From a virus: DNA of 44,875 nt. The position numbers were made by a program, and so were the translations under genes. The notes under the pieces were generated by a model. That model was not told where the DNA came from. It did not search any database and saw nothing but the letters and a program-made list of their open reading frames with translations. The stretch lies in IMG/VR virus record IMGVR_UViG_3300017773_000025, positions 1-44,875 of that record. One strand, given 5' to 3'. Below, one piece after another: positions 35,957 to 43,516 of this stretch (within the stretch, counting starts at the first letter, position 1; the number at the start of each line of letters is the position of its first letter).

Positions 35957-37320
35957 TAGTTAAATATATTGTCTTCTGAAGTTATTGTTGAATTAGGCGG
36001 TGGGCCAGATGGACCAAATGCATTTGTTGAATTTAAACCTGTTCCTACTGGTAGAGCTTCTTCAAATAATTTACTCGAACCAAATTCAGCTCGCTCTTGA
36101 GCAGCACCTAAAGGATTATCTCCTAGATTAGTAATTGAACTTTCATTTCCAAATGTCTCTAATTCATTACCTTGGATAGCTGCACCTACGGCAGCATTAA
36201 TTAAACCTTGTGGGTTTGCTATTGCACCAAGTACATTATTTCTTATTCCAAATACATTACCTAAAGTTAAGCCACTTATTAAACTTGCACCTGCTCTACC
36301 GGCTAAATTAATAGCTCCCTCCACCTGGTCCATTACTGCGTCTTTAGCAAAGTTTTTAAAGCCTGCTTTTGAAAAGAAGTCAGGATCGGTACTAACTTGT
36401 ATTTTGGAGGCATCCATTTTACTATCAAATCCAGCATATTGAGATGAATTTTGCATATCTGAATAATTAAACTTTATTTCTGTTGTAGTAATTTCGCCTC
36501 CACTATTAGTAACACCTTCAAATACCTTTCCACTAGCACCAGGAATCCATTCACATTCAGTAAATCTAAAACTTACTTGTGAAGTATTTTGGTTTGTTAA
36601 CTTTTCAACTTGATCCTTTTGTATTTGATTATTTGCGGCCTGTAACCAATTTCTTACTGTTTTAAATTTTCTTATTTCTTGTACCTGTATAGTAACATCA
36701 AACTTCATTAAGTTAGGAGGAAGTATTATTCTCTTATGCATAGAATCATATACGGCCATTTTATATAAATTAAATAAGGCAGTCATTTTTAAATCTATTG
36801 CTTCTAGACAACCTATAACAATACCCTCTTCTCCTGTAGTTCCTGTGTAAGGATCCACTTTATATTCAAAAGATTTTTGCCAAGCTTCTGTTAATCCTTG
36901 TATTGTTTGAAAATAATAAGGTCTTGCTCTTTGTATTTCCAATAAACCTGTAATAAATGCTTTTAAATATTGAACTCTATTTTTTTCTCCGATTGCATTT
37001 AAGTATGCAACAGCCGATTCTGCTGTCGGGTAATCAGAAGTTTCTGCACCATCATCAGTACTTGTGCTACTTCCTAAACCTGCCCCATTAAAAAGAGGTG
37101 ATGTTGTATCAAACATTATACTAAAACCTAAATAAGTTGGGTCATCTAATTGAGTAACACCATTATTTCCGGAACCTTCAGCTGTTTCAGCACTAACGAA
37201 TTTTTTTGCAAATTCATAACTTCTTGGAAATGTCCCACCTCCTAGATTTGAACCAAACGGTCCAGCTAACTGAGCTAAGCCATCACTCCCTGCGGGATTT
37301 GCTAAATCTATTAAAGGCAT
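35956..37320 (-). CDS. Probable baseplate-tail tube junction protein (gp48/gp54 type)
   Basis: A 454-residue protein. Its centre (about 195-300) carries tail-tube-like strands: KRIILPPNLMKFDVTIQVQE, then RKFKTVRNWL and VSFRFTECEWIPG. A Gly/Ala/Ile-rich helical section (about 325-385, INLAGRAGASLISGLTLGN) precedes an Asn/Ser/Pro-rich disordered tail. By position (between gp27-like and gp5-like) and by strand pattern it fits the tube-cap or tube-initiator proteins gp48/gp54 of T4, but the match is weak and no alignment was possible. It overlaps gp5 by one base. Confidence 0.55.
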   Translation of the reverse strand: MPLIDLANPAGSDGLAQLAGPFGSNLGGGTFPRSYEFAKKFVSAETAEGSGNNGVTQLDDPTYLGFSIMFDTTSPLFNGAGLGSSTSTDDGAETSDYPTAESAVAYLNAIGEKNRVQYLKAFITGLLEIQRARPYYFQTIQGLTEAWQKSFEYKVDPYTGTTGEEGIVIGCLEAIDLKMTALFNLYKMAVYDSMHKRIILPPNLMKFDVTIQVQEIRKFKTVRNWLQAANNQIQKDQVEKLTNQNTSQVSFRFTECEWIPGASGKVFEGVTNSGGEITTTEIKFNYSDMQNSSQYAGFDSKMDASKIQVSTDPDFFSKAGFKNFAKDAVMDQVEGAINLAGRAGASLISGLTLGNVFGIRNNVLGAIANPQGLINAAVGAAIQGNELETFGNESSITNLGDNPLGAAQERAEFGSSKLFEEALPVGTGLNSTNAFGPSGPPPNSTITSEDNIFN

Positions 37321-37345
37321 ATCTTTACTTTGTTTTTATATTTAT

Positions 37346-38830
37346 TTAAGTCGTTGGAGTGAACTCTCTACGTACTAAGGTTAATTTCATTCTTATAGGA
37401 CCAGGTGCAGTTAATAACCATTCAACACCTTTTATAACATAAAAGCCGGTTAAGTATTCATTTACAATTCCTTGTTCTGAATCTGAATTATTTTCATCAT
37501 CACCACCACTTCTAGTTTCTGGAGCCTGTTCTCCTTCTATCTCATCGTTTTCTGGTGCTAATAAAGTACTTTTAATAGGGCTTGCAAATTCTAATATTTG
37601 ACAATAGATTCTACTATATCTTACAAGAGCAGGATTAACTGTATCTAATTCAATTATCATTCCCATTTTATTAATCTCCGTAATATTCTGATAATTTAAA
37701 ACTGTTGAATATTGAAATTCTGGATGGACATTATCACCTTGGGTTCCAAGATATTTATATTTAACTTGATCATTTCTTGGTCCTTCTACTTCCCCATCAA
37801 TTACTCTACCTTTTGTCGCAGGTATCATTCCAGGAGTATCATTAGTTAAAGGATCAACAAATTCACTTACCCATTCTTTTGCTTCCAAATCCCAATATTG
37901 AGAATATTTTTTATAACCATTTGCTTTACTAATCTTTCCACTATTATTAACCATTTGATGTTTAGAGATATATCTAGCACCACCTTGAAGCTGTAACATA
38001 TTACTTAAGTAATTAGGTATGTCATCTGTCTGCCCTTCACCTTCTTCAGTTCCCATCGTATCACTTGGGTTTGTACTGAAACCTTGGCTGGCTTCTATTG
38101 CACCTTCTTGACTAAATAATCTATTAACATCAACCATTGTTAAATAATAATATGGATCAATGTAAGAAGTAAAAAATGTTTCATCATTAAGATAGCTATT
38201 GGCTACAATATCCTGGATGAATGTTTCAGTTGTATCATTAGGATTAGTCCAAGTCATTTGATCTGCCGTCTCCTCAACATTAGATGCAAAGCCTAATTGT
38301 AATCTTTCTGCAATATTTAATAATGCATCAAAGCTTGTAACTTCTTCTTCGTACTCTACACTTTCTGTAAATAAATTAGGAACAAACATTCTTCCAAATA
38401 CTTTAAATTCATTTGGTGATCTTCCTCCACCTCCACCTACAGGTTTACAATCAACGACAGTAAAATCAATTCTTATTGGTTTAAATGTAGTTTCATCACC
38501 TTGTGATCTTATATTAAGTTGTATTAGGTCTCCATCTTTAGGATAAAATCTAGAACTAAACATTCCGTCTGTATCTGCAAACTGAATTGTACATGTAGGA
38601 TAGAATCCATCATTCTTTAATGAAAAGAAATTAAGTCTATCCATTTGAACATCATAAGAATTAATTCTAACGACTGGAATAACCTGAGAAAATTTAGAAG
38701 GTTTTATCTGTTGCTTTGCCCCATCAGAATTTTCACTATCACTTTCAATGTCTAATATTTCTAATGGATCCAATTGAATAGCAGGTTCTATAATGGTCAA
38801 TATGTTTCTTTCAACTATACTTTCTGACAT
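37346..38830 (-). CDS. 27: Baseplate hub protein, gp27/gpD-like
   Basis: A 494-residue hub protein. Visible features: VIPVVRINSYDVQMDRLNFF and GFYPTCTIQFADTDGMF (about 50-91), PKDGDLIQLNIRS (97-109), FGRMFVPNLFTESVEYEEEV, then SFDALLNIAERLQLGFASNV (about 145-185), the typical gp27/gpD sequence of beta-barrel plus helix that recognises the tube and gp5. QDIVANSYLNDETFFTSYID follows. A Ser/Gln/Gly-rich loop (about 240-265) is probably flexible, and the Glu/Asp-rich stretch near 425-455 is acidic. It would trimerise at the top of the gp5-like spike. It lies 3 nt after the LysM/gp53 gene. Confidence 0.75.
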   Translation of the reverse strand: MSESIVERNILTIIEPAIQLDPLEILDIESDSENSDGAKQQIKPSKFSQVIPVVRINSYDVQMDRLNFFSLKNDGFYPTCTIQFADTDGMFSSRFYPKDGDLIQLNIRSQGDETTFKPIRIDFTVVDCKPVGGGGGRSPNEFKVFGRMFVPNLFTESVEYEEEVTSFDALLNIAERLQLGFASNVEETADQMTWTNPNDTTETFIQDIVANSYLNDETFFTSYIDPYYYLTMVDVNRLFSQEGAIEASQGFSTNPSDTMGTEEGEGQTDDIPNYLSNMLQLQGGARYISKHQMVNNSGKISKANGYKKYSQYWDLEAKEWVSEFVDPLTNDTPGMIPATKGRVIDGEVEGPRNDQVKYKYLGTQGDNVHPEFQYSTVLNYQNITEINKMGMIIELDTVNPALVRYSRIYCQILEFASPIKSTLLAPENDEIEGEQAPETRSGGDDENNSDSEQGIVNEYLTGFYVIKGVEWLLTAPGPIRMKLTLVRREFTPTT

Positions 38831-38833
38831 AAC

Positions 38834-39376
38834 CTATGTTTGTGTATTACTATTTCTTGTTGGTAAATTTGCACCTAATGTTATTTTGCCACCTTTAAAT
38901 ATTTTAGCATCTTGTCCTTGTTGTAACATATTCGGCGGTATCGGAGATTTGACTCCAGTCTTTTTAGTTTTTGCTTTTTGTAATAATCTTTGTATTCTTG
39001 ACTGGTCTATTTCACTTTGTACATCCGTATTAACATACTGAGCCAAAGAAGCACTTGGCCTAGATGCAGGATTAGGTCTCTTATAAACTAAGTTTTGATC
39101 TTGTAAATTTGGTATGGCTAAAACATCACCTTCTTGTAAAGAAAAAGGATTAAAGATATTATTAATAATACAGATAGCATCTACATATTGTTCAGATCCA
39201 AAATAGATTCTTGATATCTTATCTACTCTACCTATCTGATCTTGTTGAACATAATGTAAAGCCTTAACACCTAATTCTCTCTTATACTTAAAAGAAGGTG
39301 CAGTCAGATCAAAATACTGTTGCCCAGTTCTATCATCTGTTAATTTATTCTTTAATGTAAGTGATTTAATATTCAT
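38834..39376 (-). CDS. 53: Baseplate wedge protein gp53-like with LysM domain
   Basis: A 180-residue protein. Residues about 40-90 (QDQIGRVDKISRIYFGSEQY, then INNIFNPFSLQEGDVLAIPN) form a LysM-like module, as in T4 gp53 and gpX-type tail proteins. The final ~80 residues are basic, Gln/Ser/Arg-rich and probably extended (SRPSASLAQY ... LLQKAKTKKTGVKSP). In T4, gp53 (196 aa) clips wedges together. Here it directly precedes the gp27-like hub gene. The C-terminal extension could bind a neighbouring wedge. Confidence 0.75.
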   Translation of the reverse strand: MNIKSLTLKNKLTDDRTGQQYFDLTAPSFKYKRELGVKALHYVQQDQIGRVDKISRIYFGSEQYVDAICIINNIFNPFSLQEGDVLAIPNLQDQNLVYKRPNPASRPSASLAQYVNTDVQSEIDQSRIQRLLQKAKTKKTGVKSPIPPNMLQQGQDAKIFKGGKITLGANLPTRNSNTQT

Positions 39377-39389
39377 TGATAGTTTTATT

Positions 39390-41216
39390 TTATGAGTCTA
39401 TTAACATTCTTGTTAAGTTACTTACATATTCACCATTTTCACTATTGGCTGCTAGATTATTCGATGGTTTAATTATATTTGCTATTTGAGCGTCTTCAAA
39501 AGATGCAGGAGGAGCATTATTAGTAGAAGGCTGTAAATTACTAGTTCCTACATTAGGAATAGAACCATAGGTTTCAACTTCTCTACCTGAAAGATTTAAT
39601 ATATCTTCAAGACCTTGGGCTGATGCATATATTCTACCTTGCCCAGCATTAAACATATTTTCTATATCACCTTTATCTCTAGGTTTACCATGCTTCATAT
39701 CAACTTCAAATTTTACTTCCATTGGAAAATCATCATAACCTAAACCAGCACCCATAGTCATTTTAGTATTTTCACAAATCATATTACCCATCATTACAAT
39801 AGGGTTAAGAGGATTACCTACAGTCACATGCCAATCTCCAGTTGGTTCACCACTAATAAATGCAGTTGTTGCCTGAGTACCTGTTTGGCCACCAACCTGT
39901 TCACTTAAAAATCCACCCATCATATTTCCTAATAAAGTACTACCTACCTTCTTTAATCCATCTACAATACTGTTTGCATCAAAACCACCATCACTTGTTC
40001 CAAATAATCCTTTAAAACCAGTTTCAACGTCATTAACTACACTACCTAAATACCCAGAGAAATTTCCACTTCTTAACATAGAAGGATCTCCGAACTGGCT
40101 GGCTACATAACCAGCGCTTCCGTAATATCTATGACCGCCACCAAAGAACTGAGCATTATTAGTAGACATAGTTAGCATATTACTAATAATATCAATCATT
40201 GCAATTTTTGGATTAACATAACTTAATGATTTAAGTTCATATTCAAAATTTAGTGTAAAGTTATTTTCAAACTTTAGACCTCTGTTTCTAATTGTAGTTT
40301 TATCAACAACATTCACCGGACCTAATACAAAGTTTGCATAAGTAGTACCTAACCTATCAGCAGTAGAACTACCTGCACCATTTTGTGCTCTATACTTAGC
40401 ACCTGCCGATACGTTCTTTGCAGCATCAGTTACAGCTTTACCTATTCCTCCTAATTTATTATAAAAAGGTTGTTGTGTATATCCACCGCCAGCTCCACCT
40501 GTATCAATCTCTTCCATCTTGGATTCAATATCTTTATAATTTAACCCATATGACATAGACATTATCTCACCTAACTGATTACCAGCAGTTTCTCCTAAGT
40601 AAGTTACGGCAGTAACACCTGCTATTTGAGTACCGTCTACTGAATCGTCTGCACCACCTCCTTTAGGTCTTATATTATAATTATAAATATTGTCAGGTAT
40701 GGCAGTAGGAAACCTTCTTAATGTAACTAAATGATTTACTGGAATTTTTTTATAATACTTAGAATATAAAAAATCTGATGGCTTATAACCAATCTTTGGA
40801 TACTTTTCGTCAAAGTAATTTATGATTCTAGGGATAGTAACGTTTTGAGCATTTACACCACCCATTAATTTTCTAGCAGCATTATCTTTATCACTAAAGT
40901 TATTTGCTTGAGATGATTGAAGATCTCCATAAAACCCTTGAAAGTTGAATAAGGCATATTTATTAGCAATAGATGCAGCAAACTCAGTATTTTCATTTCC
41001 TTTCGCAACAGTTGCAGAATCTGCTTTATTTCTGGCTTGATAAAATGTTTTACTGTATAATTCGCTAACACCCTTTGCAAACCCTACTGATTGTCCACCA
41101 AAGACACCTAATAATCCAGGACTTTCGTTATCAGCTATTCCACTAGTAGATTGCTCAGGCGATGGATATAGTGCATCATTAAGATTACTGATTGTGGATT
41201 TGAGATTAAAAGCCAT
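39390..41216 (-). CDS. Tail or baseplate hub structural protein (608 aa)
   Basis: A 608-residue protein. An N-terminal helical part is followed by KIPVNHLVTLRRFPTAIPDN (about 155-175), a middle with ALF-like strands (LKFENNFTLNFEYELKSLSY), a Gly-rich segment (about 380-450), and a C-terminal block PLNPIVMMGNMICENTKM, then GYDDFPMEVKFEVDMKHGKP and KGDIENMFNAGQGRIY (about 470-530). The last block has a tail-protein strand pattern seen in T4-like phages of Bacteroidota. It lies before gp53-type and hub genes with its own promoter motif. No T4 equivalent can be named with confidence. Confidence 0.58.
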   Translation of the reverse strand: MAFNLKSTISNLNDALYPSPEQSTSGIADNESPGLLGVFGGQSVGFAKGVSELYSKTFYQARNKADSATVAKGNENTEFAASIANKYALFNFQGFYGDLQSSQANNFSDKDNAARKLMGGVNAQNVTIPRIINYFDEKYPKIGYKPSDFLYSKYYKKIPVNHLVTLRRFPTAIPDNIYNYNIRPKGGGADDSVDGTQIAGVTAVTYLGETAGNQLGEIMSMSYGLNYKDIESKMEEIDTGGAGGGYTQQPFYNKLGGIGKAVTDAAKNVSAGAKYRAQNGAGSSTADRLGTTYANFVLGPVNVVDKTTIRNRGLKFENNFTLNFEYELKSLSYVNPKIAMIDIISNMLTMSTNNAQFFGGGHRYYGSAGYVASQFGDPSMLRSGNFSGYLGSVVNDVETGFKGLFGTSDGGFDANSIVDGLKKVGSTLLGNMMGGFLSEQVGGQTGTQATTAFISGEPTGDWHVTVGNPLNPIVMMGNMICENTKMTMGAGLGYDDFPMEVKFEVDMKHGKPRDKGDIENMFNAGQGRIYASAQGLEDILNLSGREVETYGSIPNVGTSNLQPSTNNAPPASFEDAQIANIIKPSNNLAANSENGEYVSNLTRMLIDS

Positions 41217-41232
41217 TAAATAGGTTTATTTT

Positions 41233-41243
41233 TATTATATATT
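41233..41243 (-). promoter_or_regulatory. Promoter-like motif AATATATAATA before the 608-aa gene
   Basis: It reads AATATATAATAAAAATAAA on the minus strand, 16 nt before the ATG at 41216. It likely starts the hub operon that runs to 34407. Confidence 0.5.
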
Positions 41244-41806
41244 TAACCTAAGCTATTAAGATACTTATCAATGTTAAGCTTACCTTTTTCAAATTTATCT
41301 GTCCAACCTTTTTTATATCTGGCATCAAATTCTCTAACACTATCAATAGAGAGCGGTCCTTTAAAAAATGGCCTTGCAGAAATATCTCTAATTTCTTTTA
41401 GGTTTTTAGAAATCATGTAGAGTTGAACCTTTTCAAATAATTCGGATAAACCAACTTTTGTCTTGGTACACATTACAGATTCTACAACAACATAAAATCT
41501 TTCTCTATCTTTTTCGTTTAATCTTTTTTCTAAAGCATTGGCAGTTTTAAAGTCTTCTGCTTTTAAAATCATTTTCCTTGCTCTATTTTCAAACATATGT
41601 CTGAAATTCATATCAAAGAAATGTTGTTTAAGAAATCTCATATTATCATAAAACTTAACAATACGAATTTGATAAAGAGGATTTACTGGATCCCATTTGG
41701 AATCTAAGATTTTACCTTTAACTGGTAAAAGTATATTAGGGTTTGTATGAGATGCTAATAAGCAGTATACATTTTGTCCCTTATTAAATATCCTATGTGT
41801 TTTCAT
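41243..41806 (-). CDS. Protein of unknown function (187 aa)
   Basis: A 187-residue basic protein with an N-terminal beta part (NVYCLLASHTNPNILLPVKG, then WDPVNPLYQIRIVKFY) that looks like a small SH3-like barrel, and a helical C-terminal half (ENRARKMILKAEDFKTANAL ... DARYKKGWTDKFEKGKLN). It shares 4 nt with the upstream gene. It belongs to a group of five small genes between the collagen-like fibre and the hub genes. No function can be given. Confidence 0.55.
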   Translation of the reverse strand: MKTHRIFNKGQNVYCLLASHTNPNILLPVKGKILDSKWDPVNPLYQIRIVKFYDNMRFLKQHFFDMNFRHMFENRARKMILKAEDFKTANALEKRLNEKDRERFYVVVESVMCTKTKVGLSELFEKVQLYMISKNLKEIRDISARPFFKGPLSIDSVREFDARYKKGWTDKFEKGKLNIDKYLNSLG

Positions 41807-42192
41807 TCAAATTCTATTATGTCATCGAATAACTCGGCAGTACCGTTGACAGTAATATCAGGTGAATGATAAATTTTGTAAGTAATAGGTTTATCTGATA
41901 ACGATTCAACATAAGATTGTATTCCGCCAACAGTTTCTTTGTTAAGACTTCCTAAAACATAAAATATTGTTGTAGAAATATTACGACCTATTGCATTTTG
42001 TAACTGTCTCATTAAATAAGATGATACTACTGCATCAGATGGTTCATATTGATAAAAATCGTTTTTTGTAAGTTTGTTAAATATATCCATATAATTTATA
42101 CACTCAATACTTCTAGGAACATTACCTAAAAATGATTTGACACGAAGTGCATCATTAGAGTATATAAAATTAAATTCTATATGTTCTTCCAT
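41803..42192 (-). CDS. Protein of unknown function (129 aa)
   Basis: A 129-residue acidic protein with alternating strands and helices (IEFNFIYSNDALRVKSFLG, then STTIFYVLGSLNKETVGGIQ), possibly a small alpha/beta domain. No catalytic motif was seen. It overlaps the upstream gene by 16 nt and the downstream gene by 4 nt, so the three genes are tightly coupled. Confidence 0.55.
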   Translation of the reverse strand: MEEHIEFNFIYSNDALRVKSFLGNVPRSIECINYMDIFNKLTKNDFYQYEPSDAVVSSYLMRQLQNAIGRNISTTIFYVLGSLNKETVGGIQSYVESLSDKPITYKIYHSPDITVNGTAELFDDIIEFE

Positions 42193-42506
42193 TCTTCTAA
42201 TTTCTTAAGCTCACTCTTAAGTCTTTTTATTTTAAATTCAATATCCTTCTCTGTAGGTTCAAAGTGAGTACCCCATCGTGTATTAATATCTAATACAGTT
42301 TCATCAAATTTACTACCAACCTCCAATCCGAGATCGTCACATAAATCAAAAAAGAATCTTTTTATATAACTAAATTGATTCTTATCATTTTCATTTACTT
42401 CATAAACATCAGTTGAAGTAAAATGTTCTCTACCTCCACCATGATTATCATCAATGACTTTTTTGATTACACCATTTCTGGCTGGTTCTAAAACTATCTT
42501 AATCAT
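42177..42506 (-). CDS. Protein of unknown function (109 aa)
   Basis: A 109-residue charged protein: a beta-like N-terminus (MIKIVLEPARNGVIKKVIDD), a central helix (YIKRFFFDLCDDLGLEVG) and a C-terminal Lys/Glu coiled coil (FKIKRLKSELKKLEEW). It starts immediately after the 128-aa gene and overlaps the next one by 16 nt. No domain was recognised. Confidence 0.55.
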   Translation of the reverse strand: MIKIVLEPARNGVIKKVIDDNHGGGREHFTSTDVYEVNENDKNQFSYIKRFFFDLCDDLGLEVGSKFDETVLDINTRWGTHFEPTEKDIEFKIKRLKSELKKLEEWKNI

Positions 42507-42893
42507 TTATGATTTTCTTAAGTTTAATTTTTCCCTTAATTCTTTAAAGGTTTTTCTTGCTTCCTTTTTGTCTTTATGCCAAGTAGATTTATCTTTAATT
42601 GTAATAAGTGCTAATGCATCTCTTAACTTATCTATTTCTTTATCTGTATAGCCTTCTTCTTTCCAATATGCTATTTTATTATTTTCTACTTGTTCTAATT
42701 TTGCATATATAGATTTTTCAGCAGCTTCAACATTTGCCTCATGTATCTCTTTGCCCTTTTCTCTAGTTTGTTTACAGATTTCTAACCATTCTTTAAATGG
42801 AAGTTTACCTTTCATTTTTAAAATTCCTTGGTATTTCATAGCCGCTCTTCTTTGGCGACGATTAGGTATAGTTTGATTTGCAGTCTCGCTCAT
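42507..42893 (-). CDS. Basic helical protein of unknown function (128 aa)
   Basis: A 128-residue, strongly helical, Lys/Arg/Glu-rich protein. The N-terminal PNRRQRRAAMKYQGILK is an arginine-rich stretch that could bind nucleic acid, and the rest reads as coiled coil. A promoter-like motif lies 11 nt upstream. No family was recognised; a DNA- or RNA-binding or head-associated role cannot be separated by sequence alone. Confidence 0.52.
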   Translation of the reverse strand: MSETANQTIPNRRQRRAAMKYQGILKMKGKLPFKEWLEICKQTREKGKEIHEANVEAAEKSIYAKLEQVENNKIAYWKEEGYTDKEIDKLRDALALITIKDKSTWHKDKKEARKTFKELREKLNLRKS

Positions 42894-42904
42894 ATGATTA
42901 ATTT

Positions 42905-42916
42905 TATTATATATTA
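42905..42916 (-). promoter_or_regulatory. Promoter-like motif TAATATATAATA before the 128-aa gene
   Basis: It reads TAATATATAATAAAATTAA on the minus strand, 11 nt before the ATG at 42893, in a 39-nt gap. This is the shortest spacing among the copies, giving an almost leaderless transcript if it is a -10 element. Confidence 0.48.
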
Positions 42917-42932
42917 CTAGCTATTAAGTGTG

Positions 42933-43469
42933 CTATTCGCCTTTATACTTGCTCTCAATTAATGATTGTACACTGTTATGTAAACAGTCTAATATTTCAT
43001 CTTCAGATAATTGATCTAAAATAAATGATTGTAATACATCATTAACTTCATCTTTATCAAAAGAAGTACTCATTAATTCATAAACAGCTTTTTGTGGAAT
43101 ATTTACAGGAAATTCTAAAAGAAGTTTTACTTTACTATTTTTCTTTTGTTTATTAAATAAAACTCTGATAGGGGAAATTTCTTTTTTAGGAATCGGAACA
43201 TCTCCTGTAGTTTTTTGTACAGTTATAGATGGCATACCTTTTGGTGACTGAGTTTTTAAAAGTTCACTGGCTAGATCTGACTCTAACGGTTGTATAAATT
43301 CAGATTTTAAATCTTTAGCTAATCTTGTACCATTATTAAAATTTATCCACTTATCATCTTCATTCTTAATGGTTACTACATTCCCAGTATCATCGCCTTT
43401 AATCCATTGCCAATGAGAAGGCTCATTAGACTCTTCTTGTAGAGTTTCTTTAGTCTTATCTTTTTGCAT
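42933..43469 (-). CDS. Protein of unknown function (178 aa)
   Basis: A 178-residue protein with an acidic, hydrophilic N-terminus (KTKETLQEESNEPSHWQWIK), a short central beta segment (KVKLLLEFPVNIPQKAVYEL) and an acidic helical C-terminus (DKDEVNDVLQSFILDQLSED). No domain was recognised. Upstream lies a weaker variant of the window's promoter motif (AAGTATAATAATAA, 43481-43494). It could be an assembly factor for the preceding fibre gene by position, which is speculation. Confidence 0.5.
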   Translation of the reverse strand: MQKDKTKETLQEESNEPSHWQWIKGDDTGNVVTIKNEDDKWINFNNGTRLAKDLKSEFIQPLESDLASELLKTQSPKGMPSITVQKTTGDVPIPKKEISPIRVLFNKQKKNSKVKLLLEFPVNIPQKAVYELMSTSFDKDEVNDVLQSFILDQLSEDEILDCLHNSVQSLIESKYKGE

Positions 43470-43480
43470 TTATTGTCTAT

Positions 43481-43494
43481 TTATTATTATACTT
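43481..43494 (-). promoter_or_regulatory. Weak promoter-like element before the 178-aa gene
   Basis: AAGTATAATAATAA on the minus strand, 11 nt before the ATG at 43469. It contains TATAAT but departs from the AATATATAA pattern, so it is a lower-confidence member of the set. Confidence 0.25.
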
Positions 43495-43516
43495 TAAATA
43501 TAATAATTGTTTAAGA

